A stretch of 64,000 nt of DNA from Paraburkholderia gardini (GCF_907164575.1 NZ_CAJQYY010000015.1:62001-126000); one strand, 5' to 3'; shown: positions 1 to 9,352, counted from the stretch's first letter. Notes: generated by a model not told the origin, from the sequence alone. Numbers and translations: made by a program.

Positions 1-2537
1 ACCTGCGCGTTGCCGTTGTCGATATGGATATACGTGCCGTCCGGGCCGGGTGCGAAGCCCGTCACGCCAGGAGAGGCATCGAGCACTGGCGGCTGCGTCT
101 TCGGCCAGTGCAGTTCACGCACCTCGCCGTTGCCGCGCACGACCCAGTCGGCGCCGTCGCGTCCCACGCCGCGCGCCACGGCGAACGAGCGCCAGTCGAG
201 CACCTTGCGGATGTAGTCGGTAACATGCACTGGCAACACCGGTTGCTTCAGCACCGTCGAGAAGATCTGGTCCAGTGCGTGCAGCGAAGCGACCTTGGTG
301 CCGCTGTACATGTGGTAGTACACATCGATCGGCTTGAAGCGGCGTGGTTTATCGGTCATGTCGAACGTTTCGAGCACGCGTGTGAAACCGTAGAACGGCC
401 CGAGCCATTCGTTCGTGTAGACGTTCTCATCCTGGTTCGGCGCGTAGACCTGATAGGCGCCCGGCCCCTTGTCGACGCCAATCGGCGCGATGTTGGTCCA
501 GCTGTTGTCCGTCTTCGTGATGACGGTGTCGCCGCCGTTGAAGTTGTAGACGCCCGCCTGATACACCTTGCGCACCACGATGCCCGGCGGCTGGCAGTCG
601 CCCGACCATTGCAGCACCACCGTCTTCTTGCCCGGCGGAGCGAGGCGCTCGTTGATGTAGTCGATCGAACCGGTGATTTCGCGGTCGATGTTGAACGTGT
701 AGCCAGGAATGTTCAGCGAGAACGCCGCGTCACCACCGCCACGGTCGGCGCGCCGCTCGCCCTTGTCGTCGACGTTGTCCCATTCGAACGGATGCGAATA
801 CGTGTGCGTGCCGATCTCGACATACGGCAGCGCGAACATCTTGCGTGCGATTTCCTCGAGACGCGGCGAGATATCCGGATGCAGGCCCTTCATGCCGACC
901 TCGCCCTCGATCACGGAGAGCGTCATCGGCACCTTGTAGCGCGTGAAGATCTGCTGGTAAAGCGCCTCGCCCGAAAAGTCGGCACCGGGAAATTCGGCAC
1001 GCGACGCGAAGCCGTCACCGTCCACGTGGGTCATGAAGAGGCGCCGGCCGTTTTCGGTCGTCACGCTCGGCGACGGCATCGTCTGCAGACGCAGCGCGGC
1101 CGTGAGAAATTTGATCGGCTCGATCGCCCAGCGCTCCTGATCGACGCCGAGGAGCGATGCCACCGTGTACGGGTTCAACGCATAGCCGCCCCACGGCGTG
1201 ATCGCGACCTGATCGAGCAGTTCGCCGTTAGCCGACACGCGCAGCAGCGAGCGGCTCTTCGACCCGACGCGCACGCCGAGCAGATCGCGCGCATCCGGCT
1301 TCGGATTCGTTTCGAAGCCGATCATCGGATCCTGCGAGACGATGCTCACCGGCGCGGCCGGCGTACCCGGCACGGCTTCGAGATCGAGGGCTGCGCCGCC
1401 GTCTTCCGCGGCGTCGAAACCGAACTGGCCGAGAAACACGATCGGCACGTGATCGGCGATGCGACCCGCGACCCAGCGGCGCAACTGCTCCGCATCGGGC
1501 ACCGCGTCACGCTGAAACCACGCGACGATGCCCGCATAACGGTCCGGCGTGATGCCGGAAGGCAGCGCGGAATCGAAGTCCGCGTACTCGACGTCGTAGC
1601 CGAGATAGTTGAGCGGCGTCGCGAGATCGCGCACGCCGGCGGTGCCATCGAGCGGCTCTTTGGTGTCGCGATCCTGCAGCACGAGAATCCTGCGCGGCAG
1701 CACTTCGATCGCACCGATGCCGACGACGTCGCGGGCGGCGTCCGTCACATACGGCACCATGCCGGCCGCAACCACTTTCGCCGCGGTCGCGCGCGCGCAA
1801 TCGCGATCGTTGCCCGCACAGTATTCGAGCGAGACGACCGGCACGCCGGTCTGCTGCGTGAACGCGCGGGCAGCCGCGATGCGGCTTTCGCGCTGCGCGT
1901 CGGGCACGTCGACCATCTGCATGCGGGTTTCGTCGAAACCGCGCACGAGCGGATCGCCCACGACCGCGTACAGTGCCTTTGCGTGCGGCTGGGCAGCCTG
2001 CAGCGCATTCTGCCCGCCGACGACGAGGCGCGCGTCCGGATGCGCGGCGCGAATGGCATCGATCGCGGCGATCGCAGCCGGCGTCTCCAGCAGGAAGCCG
2101 CGATAGCCGCGCGTCCACAACGGCTCGATCTGTTGCGCAACGAAGTCCGCGGCCGGGCCCGTTGCAGCACCTTCCGTGCGGGCGAGCCACACGGTATGCG
2201 CGAGCGGATGAGCGGCCGGATCGAAGCCTTGCGTCGGGTCGAGCACCACGGCGTCGAACGCCTGCAACAGGTCGACAGGCACATTCGGGCCGTAGAAGAA
2301 CGCGAGATTGCGCGATGCGGCGACGCGCGTCGCGCCGGGTACACCGGCGGCAGGCGGCGCTACGGTTGCGGCGTTGACGGCGACACTGGCGGTAGCAGCG
2401 GGCGCGGCCATCCACGGCATCGCGCCAATCGCGAGCGTAGCCAGCTTGCGTGCCCAGTTATTCCAGCCGGTCCTGCGTGTGGTCTTGAACGAATTCAATC
2501 CTGCAACGCCGCCCGATGGCGTCGTGATTCCTGACAT
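1..2537 (-). CDS. pelA: PelA-type bifunctional glycoside hydrolase / polysaccharide deacetylase, 3' end outside the window
   Basis: PelA is the periplasmic enzyme of Pel exopolysaccharide biosynthesis; it trims and partially deacetylates the GalNAc-rich polymer. 845 codons lie in the window and the gene runs off the left edge. After a basic start and a hydrophobic stretch (about residues 32-50, likely export signal) comes a GH114-like barrel opening with NLAFFYGPNVPVD near residue 70. The deacetylase part carries the metal-binding motif THVDGDG (D506, D508) and GTHTYSHPFEW (H578, H582), the D...H-x3-H pattern of this family. ATG at 2537 is preceded by GGGAACAGG. In known pel operons pelA comes first, which fits the long gene-free stretch upstream; the other pel genes would lie to the left, outside this window. 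Family recognition is firm; a Pel product here is inference. Confidence 0.85.
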   Translation of the reverse strand, partial: MSGITTPSGGVAGLNSFKTTRRTGWNNWARKLATLAIGAMPWMAAPAATASVAVNAATVAPPAAGVPGATRVAASRNLAFFYGPNVPVDLLQAFDAVVLDPTQGFDPAAHPLAHTVWLARTEGAATGPAADFVAQQIEPLWTRGYRGFLLETPAAIAAIDAIRAAHPDARLVVGGQNALQAAQPHAKALYAVVGDPLVRGFDETRMQMVDVPDAQRESRIAAARAFTQQTGVPVVSLEYCAGNDRDCARATAAKVVAAGMVPYVTDAARDVVGIGAIEVLPRRILVLQDRDTKEPLDGTAGVRDLATPLNYLGYDVEYADFDSALPSGITPDRYAGIVAWFQRDAVPDAEQLRRWVAGRIADHVPIVFLGQFGFDAAEDGGAALDLEAVPGTPAAPVSIVSQDPMIGFETNPKPDARDLLGVRVGSKSRSLLRVSANGELLDQVAITPWGGYALNPYTVASLLGVDQERWAIEPIKFLTAALRLQTMPSPSVTTENGRRLFMTHVDGDGFASRAEFPGADFSGEALYQQIFTRYKVPMTLSVIEGEVGMKGLHPDISPRLEEIARKMFALPYVEIGTHTYSHPFEWDNVDDKGERRADRGGGDAAFSLNIPGYTFNIDREITGSIDYINERLAPPGKKTVVLQWSGDCQPPGIVVRKVYQAGVYNFNGGDTVITKTDNSWTNIAPIGVDKGPGAYQVYAPNQDENVYTNEWLGPFYGFTRVLETFDMTDKPRRFKPIDVYYHMYSGTKVASLHALDQIFSTVLKQPVLPVHVTDYIRKVLDWRSFAVARGVGRDGADWVVRGNGEVRELHWPKTQPPVLDASPGVTGFAPGPDGTYIHIDNGNAQ

Positions 2538-3887
2538 CCTGTTCCCGTTCTATGGTTGCGGGACGCGCCAGAGGCGCGTCGATCACGGTGTTGCCGGTCG
2601 CACCGACCGGTCGTGTATCAACCCGGCGGCAAGGTTCGCCTTCGTCCGAAGACGAAACCTGAGCCGCTCTTATGCCGCCGACGCCGCCGTCACGTCACGG
2701 GGCGCGCGCATACGGCGCGACGCTTCAACGCATCGAGGGAGGCTCTGACAGGGAGGATTTCCGGCGGCGTGCCGGAAATAAAAGAAAGTGAAACAGACAT
2801 GATTCTTTATTCGTTCTTTCAGATGAATTTCTAATTAAACGCAGGCATCTTCGCCCCACCGGTCCGAAGATAGTGATCCCGCGTCAGTCGAACTACCCGG
2901 TCACCGGCGCCCCGGAACATCAAGGCCATACGGTGACTGGATTCACCCAAAGTAACGAAACCCCGAACAGGCGAATCGAGGCGGATTCTAACTGTTCCTT
3001 CGCGTAAACGCATCAAGGTTTAGAAGAAAAAACCCTATGAAGAATACGATTGCAAAAATCGAATATGCCAGCCTGTTTGCCTCATGTCCGAATAATCGAT
3101 TCACGCAAACGTTAGCGCATGACGAAACACACCGGAAACTGGGCGAACGGCACTGGTAACTGACTTGCCACGGTGATTCACAGGAATACTTCCGGGCGAA
3201 ATTCGCCTGGGGATGAAGAAAATCCGCACTTCCGGACCGCAGGATTATCCCGTCGAGGCCCGTCCAGAAAGGCATGGCGACTATCTGAACATTCACCGCC
3301 CGGCATTCACCGATCATTATTCAATTGCTTTCGGCGTATACCCTGTACGAATTATCCCTGGTCCATATAACGAACGAACGTGCTGAATTCACCGGTTATG
3401 GGTTAATCCAGAAATCACAGGAAGGCGCTTTATTTTTCCCTGATGGTGGATGTCATTCTGCATGCCCTCTCACTCTTTTGCGTCGCAGGGCCGGTACAGC
3501 GCACGCCTTGATACACCGGACCCGCATCCCATAAGGGAAATTCATTTCCGGAAATTATTTTTTTGGCAATGGATGCAACGGAATTAACACCTGCTTTCAC
3601 ACTGCCATGACCCTGCTTCGTCTGTTGAAAAATGAACTGGGGTCGAATCTGGATATCGGCGTGACCTGTGCCGCCATTTCGCGGATAAAAAAGCGCGCAA
3701 TCGCACGGTGGCTCGTCATATTGAATGACATCAACTGGGGCCCGCCTGAACGATGGTGCGGATTGGACAATATCGCCGCCGGGCACAGGTGTTGCTGTTC
3801 CCCATGCGGCGCCGGTTTCGCCGGCCTGCGGCACGACGCCACCCAACGACGTCAATCAATCCGGCAATTCAACGGTGGGAGGCCTTC
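2538..3887. other. Long gene-free interval upstream of pelA
   Basis: About 1.35 kb without a convincing gene. Composition shifts to lower GC with A/T-rich stretches around 2790-2835, 3040-3130 and 3540-3600, and the short open frames here lack codon bias, clear ribosome binding sites and recognisable domains. It separates leftward pelA from the rightward DUF1328 gene, so it should hold the pel promoter and regulatory sites. I cannot point to a specific operator. Confidence 0.6.
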
Positions 3888-4049
3888 ATGCTTCGTTACG
3901 CTGCAATATTTTTCATCATCGCCATCATCGCCGCCGTCTTCGGTTTCGGTGGGATCGCCGCTGGCGCGGCTGAAATCGCGAAGGTGCTGTTCTTCATCTT
4001 CCTCGTGATCTTCCTCGTCACCCTGTTGATGGGCATCATCAGGCGATAG
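3888..4049 (+). CDS. DUF1328 (YtjA-like) small membrane protein
   Basis: A 53-residue protein made almost entirely of two hydrophobic helices (about residues 4-26 and 30-50) with a short basic tail (IIRR). The glycine/alanine-rich centre [11 protein letters not shown] is typical of DUF1328 inner-membrane peptides of proteobacteria, whose role is unknown. ATG at 3888 follows GTGGGAGGCC, a good ribosome binding site; an upstream in-frame extension has no such support. It stands alone and ends at a strong terminator. Length matches the family. Confidence 0.85.
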   Translation: MLRYAAIFFIIAIIAAVFGFGGIAAGAAEIAKVLFFIFLVIFLVTLLMGIIRR

Positions 4050-4096
4050 GGACGCGTTCGAGGTCTCCCGGTTCGCCCATCCATGGCGCCCCCTGG

Positions 4097-4145
4097 AAAC
4101 GGATCGCGCGACACTGTCCATACAGTGTCGCGCGATCCGTTTTTC
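4097..4145 (+). terminator. Strong intrinsic terminator after the DUF1328 gene
   Basis: A perfect 19-bp inverted repeat (4099-4117 with 4122-4140) around a CCAT loop, extended to 21 bp by flanking A/T pairs, followed by TTTT. The AA on the other side means it may also work on the minus strand. Confidence 0.85.
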
Positions 4146-4561
4146 GTGCTTCCTGTGTGAGGATTGAACGCCCCGCCATTCTGGTTCCAGAGCGGTAAAG
4201 TCGGCCGCATGCCGCTTCGCCATGGTCACGGGTTGCAGGAATTGCCTGTCGACTTGCAAGAATTACCGCCTGCTTCCGGGGACTTCCCGGAACGGCGCGG
4301 CAGACGGCACGCGCGCCCTCTCCTGTGCGTTCTGCATGACTGCCGGTTGCCACGATTCATGAAAAGCCAACCTTTGAATTCAAGAGGTTTTCGGCAAAAG
4401 TGCCACCGGCGAATCAACCCGTGCCCCGGAAAGTGAAATATCCGTTCTGCTTTGTCGGGTCAAATGAAAAAAACCGGCGCTCGCGGAGTAACGACCACCA
4501 GGCCTTGTTGACACAGGTGGGCAGGTGGCACGGTTCAGTCGGTACAACATTTCTACAATAC

Positions 4562-4590
4562 TTGAAATATGTAAATGACGAGTCTATGCT
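4562..4590 (+). promoter_or_regulatory. Candidate arsR promoter, possibly leaderless
   Basis: TTGAAA at 4562-4567 and TATGCT at 4585-4590 are 17 bp apart, a near-ideal sigma70 arrangement. The expected transcription start is then about 4597, which is the arsR ATG itself, and there is no Shine-Dalgarno sequence before that ATG. The A/T-rich core TTGAAATATGTAAATGA would be a natural ArsR operator. The rest of 4150-4560 shows no gene. Confidence 0.4.
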
Positions 4591-4596
4591 GCGGAC

Positions 4597-4929
4597 ATGG
4601 ACTCGAACCTCGTCGTACGCGCCTTGAGCGCCCTTGCACATGAATCGCGGCTCGCGATTTTCCGAACGCTCGTCGTCGCCGGGCCCGATGGGATGCCGGC
4701 CGGCGAAATTGGACAACAGCTAGATCTCGCGCCATCCAGACTGTCTTTTCACCTGAAGGATCTGTCGCACGCGGACCTCGTGAAAGCGCGGCAGGAAGGA
4801 CGCTTTATCTACTATTCGGCCAATTTCGACGCGATGAATGGCCTTGTCGGTTTTCTCACCGAGAACTGCTGCGCTGGCGCGACATGCGCGGCGAGCAGCC
4901 CTCCAGCCTGCTGCGGAGATGAATCATGA
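4597..4929 (+). CDS. arsR: ArsR/SmtB-family arsenic-responsive repressor
   Basis: A 110-residue winged-helix repressor expected to bind the ars promoter and release it on As(III) binding. The helix-turn-helix lies around residues 34-58 (PAGEIGQQLDLAPSRLSFHL), followed by the wing (EGRFIYYSAN). The usual ELCVCDL metal site in the recognition helix is missing; instead cysteines cluster at the C-terminus (C91, C92, C97, C105, C106), resembling the C-terminal trigonal As(III) site of Acidithiobacillus-type ArsR. The stop codon overlaps the ancestral arsC ATG at 4926 (ATGA), so the genes are translationally coupled. First gene of arsR-arsC-acr3. Confidence 0.92.
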   Translation: MDSNLVVRALSALAHESRLAIFRTLVVAGPDGMPAGEIGQQLDLAPSRLSFHLKDLSHADLVKARQEGRFIYYSANFDAMNGLVGFLTENCCAGATCAASSPPACCGDES

Positions 4930-5428
4930 AGCGAATGCACGTCCACGTATCTGTCCAAAGCCTGACCTGGCCGAAGCGCTTTTCAACGTGCCAGGCAACG
5001 GTTGCTTCCGGGCGTACAGCGCGGGAAGTCACCCTGGTGGAAGGGTCAACCCTTTCGCTGTCGAGCGCTGCAAGTCACTCGGCTACGACGTTTCACAACT
5101 ACGCAGCAAGAGCTGGGACGAATTTGCAACGCCTGATGCTCCGCATATGGATTTCGTCATCACCGTGTGCGACCAGGCCGCCGGCGAAGTCTGCCCTGTC
5201 TGGCCAGGCAAACCGATGACGGCGCATTGGGGTTTTGAGGACCCAGCCGCGTTCGAGGGCACGGATGACGAAAAGCGCCAGGTGTTCGGCAAGGTCTACC
5301 GGCAGATACTCGGCCGGGTGAGTCAGTTCGTGAACTTGCCGCTGCACGTACTGGACAGCAATGCCATTCAGCGCGAGTTACGCGCGATCGGTGAACGGGC
5401 AGCCGGGGGACCGGATGAGCAGCATTGA
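4926..5428 (+). pseudogene. arsC: arsC, thioredoxin-coupled (LMW-PTP type) arsenate reductase with destroyed P-loop
   Basis: From about 4967 to the stop the protein is a clear LMW-PTP-type ArsC: LAEALFN, FRAYSAGSHPGG, LRSKSWDEF, MDFVITVCDQAAGEVCPVWPG, MTAHWGF. The coupled start ATG at 4926, overlapping the arsR stop, opens another frame (MKRMHVHV...). Between them the universal catalytic loop (C-x5-R, usually LCTGNSxRS) is absent, and the spacing fits a small out-of-frame deletion of roughly 13 nt. An in-frame start at 4919 would give MNHEANARPRICPKPDLAEA, still without the C-x5-R loop. The gene should not make an active reductase unless this is a sequencing error. It overlaps the acr3 start by 14 nt. 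Confidence 0.75.
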
Positions 5429-6482
5429 ACACGCCAGTTCGGCATTGAAGCCCGTCATTGGCTTTTTCGAGCGGTACCTGACGGTGTGGGTGGCGTTGTG
5501 CATCATCGGCGGCATTGTGCTCGGCCAACTGCTACCGGGCGCGTTTCAAGCCATTGGCCGCATGGAGGTTGCCCACGTCAACCTGCCGGTGGCGGTGCTG
5601 ATCTGGATCATGATTATCCCCATGCTCGTGAAAATCGACTTCGCGGCCATGACTCAGGTGAAGCGCCAATGGCGCGGCATTGGGGTGACGTTATTCGTCA
5701 ACTGGTTCGTCAAGCCGTTCTCCATGGCTCTGCTCGGCTGGATTTTCATCCGCCACGTGTTCGCATCATGGTTGCCGGCGAACCAGCTCGACAGCTACAT
5801 CGCCGGCCTGATCCTGCTGGCGGCCGCGCCATGTACGGCGATGGTGTTTGTCTGGTCGCAACTGTGCAAGGGCGATCCGTATTTCACACTGTCGCAAGTG
5901 GCGTTGAACGACTCCATCATGATCGTGGCTTTTGCACCGCTCGTAGCGCTTCTGCTGGGGCTATCGGCCATTACGGTGCCGTGGGATACGCTCATTGCCT
6001 CGGTCGGCCTTTACATCATCGTGCCGGTCATTTTCGCGCAGATAATCCGGCGCTCGTTGCTCGCGAAAGGCGACGCCCATTTTCAGCGGCTCGTGGGAAA
6101 GCTCGGTCCGTATTCGATTTCGGCGTTGCTCGCGACACTCGTGCTCCTGTTCGCTTTTCAGGGAGAGGCCATCGTTCACGAGCCGCTGATCATCGCCATG
6201 CTCGCGGTACCTGTCCTGATTCAGGTCTTCTTTAACTCGGGCCTGGCGTACCTGCTCAATCGCAGGCTAGGTGTTGCCCACTGCGTAGCCGGACCGTCGA
6301 GCCTGATTGGTGCAAGCAATTTCTTCGAACTGGCCGTGGCCACCGCGATCAGTCTCTTCGGATTCCACTCGGGCGCGGCGCTGGCCACAGTGGTCGGGGT
6401 GCTCATCGAAGTGCCGGTCATGTTGCTGGTGGTCGGCGTCGTCAATCGCTCGCAACGCTGGTATGAAGCCAGGGCGCTCTGA
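5415..6482 (+). CDS. acr3: ACR3-family arsenite efflux transporter
   Basis: A 355-residue inner-membrane protein of the bile/arsenite/riboflavin transporter superfamily that exports As(III) using the proton gradient. About ten membrane segments are visible. Family marks include LIWIMIIPMLVKIDF near residue 70, the APCTAMVFVWS segment with the conserved cysteine, LNDSIMIVAF and GASNFFELAVATAIS. The start at 5415 lies inside the 3' end of arsC, so it belongs to the ars operon. Full length and no damage seen; with arsC broken the operon may protect against arsenite only. Confidence 0.93.
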   Translation: MSSIEHASSALKPVIGFFERYLTVWVALCIIGGIVLGQLLPGAFQAIGRMEVAHVNLPVAVLIWIMIIPMLVKIDFAAMTQVKRQWRGIGVTLFVNWFVKPFSMALLGWIFIRHVFASWLPANQLDSYIAGLILLAAAPCTAMVFVWSQLCKGDPYFTLSQVALNDSIMIVAFAPLVALLLGLSAITVPWDTLIASVGLYIIVPVIFAQIIRRSLLAKGDAHFQRLVGKLGPYSISALLATLVLLFAFQGEAIVHEPLIIAMLAVPVLIQVFFNSGLAYLLNRRLGVAHCVAGPSSLIGASNFFELAVATAISLFGFHSGAALATVVGVLIEVPVMLLVVGVVNRSQRWYEARAL

Positions 6483-6866
6483 TCCAGCGGCTTGCGAACA
6501 AGAGGCATAACCGGGATACGTCATGGCAAATGCTGACAGCAATCCCCGTTCGCTGTTGTCTGGTTCGGGCGGTCTGCACTGCAACTCGATGCAAGCCTTC
6601 ATTGCGCGGCGGTTGAGTGCGGCCCGGGTTTCCGACGACATGAAAAATCTGGATGTCGGTGGACCGGATGCACCGTGTCGTTTGCCATCGTTTAGTCGCG
6701 ATGCGATTCGCCCCTCGTCTGCGGGCCATCGCCCACCGTGTCGCGGACGGCCGCGTCCCGCAAGAAACCTGGGGCGCCCGGGTTTTTGCATGAACTGTGG
6801 CTTTAGTTTTTCACTTGCCTGACGCAGTTGTCACTTTCTGCGGCACCCGACTTGAGGAGTTCTGAC
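6483..6866. other. Interval after the ars operon without a supported gene
   Basis: About 380 bases. A rightward frame 6523-6822 (MANADSNPRSLLSG...) could encode 99 residues but has no recognisable domain, no clear ribosome binding site and competing frames on both strands. I do not annotate a gene. Confidence 0.5.
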
Positions 6867-7253
6867 ATGAGCGATGACGAACAGGCAATCCGCACCCTGA
6901 TCGACACGTGGATGACCGCGAGCCGAAGCGGCGACACAGCGACCGTGCTGAGCCTCATGACCGATGACGTGGTCTTCATGACGCCGGGCCATCCGCCCTT
7001 CGGGAAAGAGACGTTTGCGGCCATGTCCACGGCGATGCAGAACGTCCGGATGGAAGGCACGGCTGAGATCGAGGAGCTCCAGGTCGCCGGCGACTGGGCC
7101 TTCGTGCGCAACCATCTGGACATCACGATCAGAACGCCGGGCGGGGCCGCGCCGGTCCATCACGCCGGCCATACACTGACGATCCTGCGCAAGGACGCGA
7201 GCGGACGCTGGCTGCTCGCGCGAGACGCGAATCTGGTCGCGGCGAAAAGCTGA
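6867..7253 (+). CDS. NTF2-like (DUF4440/SnoaL, YybH-type) protein
   Basis: A 128-residue single-domain protein of the NTF2 cone fold. The opening DEQAIRTLIDTWMTASRSGD, then TVLSLMTDDVVFMTPGHPPF, then the beta-sheet half ending GRWLLARDANLV is the standard DUF4440 pattern. ATG at 6867 is preceded by GAGGAG; a start 39 bases upstream lacks this. Related proteins bind small hydrophobic ligands or act as isomerases; the substrate cannot be told. It stands alone and ends at the shared terminator. Confidence 0.85.
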   Translation: MSDDEQAIRTLIDTWMTASRSGDTATVLSLMTDDVVFMTPGHPPFGKETFAAMSTAMQNVRMEGTAEIEELQVAGDWAFVRNHLDITIRTPGGAAPVHHAGHTLTILRKDASGRWLLARDANLVAAKS

Positions 7254-7277
7254 ACGCCAGACGCTGGACGTAAAAGC

Positions 7278-7306
7278 GGAAAAGCCGGCACAGGGCCGGC
7301 TTTTCC
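7278..7306. terminator. Bidirectional terminator between convergent genes
   Basis: GGAAAAGCCGGC (7278-7289) pairs perfectly with GCCGGCTTTTCC (7295-7306) around a 5-base loop. The arms supply A- and T-runs on either side, so it can stop transcription of both the rightward NTF2-like gene and the leftward symporter gene. Confidence 0.75.
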
Positions 7307-7365
7307 GTAAAACGCAAGGCGGACATCGAGGCCCGCCCCAGCGCATCAACGCATCGACGCTGGCA

Positions 7366-8859
7366 TCAGCCGCGTGCGACCGCATCCATCGGCGCACGCT
7401 TCGGCGAGATCGCCGACACGATAAACGTGACGACGATATTCGCGACGAGCGCGATCAGGCCGATGTACAGCGGCCACGTCGTGCCGCCGAGATGCAGCGG
7501 ATACACCGGTTTGAGCCCCTGCACGGTCGCAAGCCCCGTCCCGATCACGATGCCGACCAGCCAGCCCGCGAGCAGCCCCACCGTCGACATGCGTCGCGTG
7601 TAGAGCGTGAACACGATCGCCGGGAAGATCTGCAGAATCCACACGCCGCCCAGCAACTGAAGATCGATCGCGTACTGTGTCGGCAGGAACACGATGAAGA
7701 GCAGCGCGCCGAACTTCACGACGAGCGATGCCAGCTTCGCGGTCGCCGCTTCCTTCGCCGGCGTGATGTCCGGATTCACCAGCGGACGCCACAGGTTGCG
7801 CGTGAACAGGTTCGCCGCGCCGATCGACATGATGGCCGCCGGCACCAGCGCGCTGATCGCGATCGCCGCCGCCGCGAAGCCCACGAACCACGACGGGAAG
7901 ATCGTGCCGAAGAGCGCCGGCACGACGTCCGATGCCGACTTCACGTGAACGCCAGCGGCAATCGCCATATAGCCGAGCAACGCAATGAGACCCAGCAGCA
8001 GTGTGTACGCCGGCAGGAAAATCGCGTTCTTGCGCACCGTCTTCGCCGACGACGAGGACAGCACCGCCGTCATCGTGTGCGGATACATGAACGCGGCCAG
8101 CGCCGAACCGAGCGCAAGCGAAGCGTATGCGGTGAACTGCGTCGGCTTCAGGATGATGCCGGTCGCGCCGCCCTTCGCCTGAAAGAACTTGTCGGCCGAA
8201 TCGAACACCGCGCCGTAGCCGCCGAGCTTCGCGGGAATCAGCCACACCGCCGCGATCACGACGATATAGATCATGATGTCCTTGACGAACGCGATCATCG
8301 CCGGCGCGCGCAGGCCGCTTGAATACGTGTACACCGCGAGAATCACGAATGCGGCGATGAGCGGCAGTTCGCCTTCCACGCCGAGACCCTTGATCACGAC
8401 CTGCATGCCGACCAGCTGCAGCGCGATATACGGCATCGTCGCCACGATGCCTGTCAGCGCGACGGCCGCCGGTAGCAGCTTGCCGCCGTATTCGCCATGC
8501 ACGTAATCGGCCGCGGTGATGTGGTTCTTCGCGTGCGCGATCTGCCAGAGCTTCGGCATCACGGCGAACACGAACGGATAGACGATGATCGTATACGGCA
8601 GCGCGAAAAAGCCATATGCGCCCACCGAATACACCAGCGCCGGCACCGCGATCACGGTGTACGCCGTATAGAAGTCGCCGCCGACGAGAAACCACGAAAT
8701 CACGGTCCCGAACTGGCGGCCACCCAGACCCCACTCGTGCAACTGCGTCAGGTCGCCCCGTTTCCAGCGCGCGGCGACGAAGCCGAGCACCGTGACCAGT
8801 GCGAAGAACGCAATGAATACGCCCATCGCCACGCCATCAACTGGTTTCAGTTCGCTCAT
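7366..8859 (-). CDS. Sodium:solute symporter, MctP-like monocarboxylate permease
   Basis: A 497-residue integral membrane protein of the SSS family with about 13 transmembrane helices. Early segments show the family signature (LHEWGLGGRQFGTVISWFLVGGDFYTAYT, about residues 40-70), with further SSS marks such as GFAAAAIAISALVPAAIMS. With a DUF3311 partner directly upstream it has the MctP arrangement, which in rhizobia carries lactate, pyruvate and alanine. ATG at 8859 has AGGAG seven bases upstream and overlaps the DUF3311 stop by 4 nt. It is divergent from malate synthase G, which fits C2/C3 carboxylate use; exact substrate is inference. Confidence 0.88.
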   Translation of the reverse strand: MSELKPVDGVAMGVFIAFFALVTVLGFVAARWKRGDLTQLHEWGLGGRQFGTVISWFLVGGDFYTAYTVIAVPALVYSVGAYGFFALPYTIIVYPFVFAVMPKLWQIAHAKNHITAADYVHGEYGGKLLPAAVALTGIVATMPYIALQLVGMQVVIKGLGVEGELPLIAAFVILAVYTYSSGLRAPAMIAFVKDIMIYIVVIAAVWLIPAKLGGYGAVFDSADKFFQAKGGATGIILKPTQFTAYASLALGSALAAFMYPHTMTAVLSSSSAKTVRKNAIFLPAYTLLLGLIALLGYMAIAAGVHVKSASDVVPALFGTIFPSWFVGFAAAAIAISALVPAAIMSIGAANLFTRNLWRPLVNPDITPAKEAATAKLASLVVKFGALLFIVFLPTQYAIDLQLLGGVWILQIFPAIVFTLYTRRMSTVGLLAGWLVGIVIGTGLATVQGLKPVYPLHLGGTTWPLYIGLIALVANIVVTFIVSAISPKRAPMDAVARG

Positions 8860-9053
8860 TTGAAGCTCCTGTAGACGACGTACAGCAGGAGCGACGTCAC
8901 CGGCACCCACAGCAGTTGATACCAGTAGAAGAACGGAAAACCGAGCAGCGACGGTCGCACGTCGTTATAGAACGGCAGCCAGAGCAGCGCGATATAGGGG
9001 ATCACCAGGAGAACCCTGGTCCAGGATCGACTTGATTGGTCGGATGAGCTCAT
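8856..9053 (-). CDS. DUF3311 small membrane subunit, partner of the symporter
   Basis: A 65-residue protein with two hydrophobic helices (VLLVIPYIALLWLPF, then FFYWYQLLWVPVTSLLLYVVY). The motif around PFYNDVRPSLLGFPFFYWYQLLW is the DUF3311 hallmark. These peptides are nearly always encoded directly before MctP-type symporters, as here, with an ATGA overlap. I chose MSSSDQ at 9053; an upstream start at 9092 is possible but not better supported. The interval 9054-9352 must hold the divergent promoters for this operon and glcB. Confidence 0.85.
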   Translation of the reverse strand: MSSSDQSSRSWTRVLLVIPYIALLWLPFYNDVRPSLLGFPFFYWYQLLWVPVTSLLLYVVYRSFK

Positions 9054-9352
9054 GATAGTTATGTTATGCAACTGAAAGGAACTTCCGGGCACGGCGAAAC
9101 GAGACGCCGCTGCACGCTGCTTGTGGCACCGTGTCGCCAGGAAATGGGTATGAAGGTTCCTGCGCGACGGAGCGTCTTCCAGTCCCGCCGCGGTCGGAAT
9201 TATGGGCGATTCTTAAAAGATCTGCAGCGCCCGCCGCATGCACGGCTTTCCTCGGCACACCGCTTTCCGGTACCCTCGAAGGCGGCGTGCCGACGCTCAC
9301 AATATCAACGCGTGAACGGGCAACAGGCCCATACAGACAGACGGAGCAGTTC

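Noticed and set aside
24..2534. 836-codon open frame on the plus strand
   Set aside because: It lies opposite pelA, is full of Arg/His/Asp and shows no domain; pelA's minus-strand motifs explain the sequence.
2988..3317. 109-codon minus-strand frame with a hydrophobic end
   Set aside because: No ribosome site, no codon bias and no family; likely chance in A/T-rich DNA.
6523..6822. 99-codon frame after acr3
   Set aside because: No domain and no good ribosome site; several frames compete.
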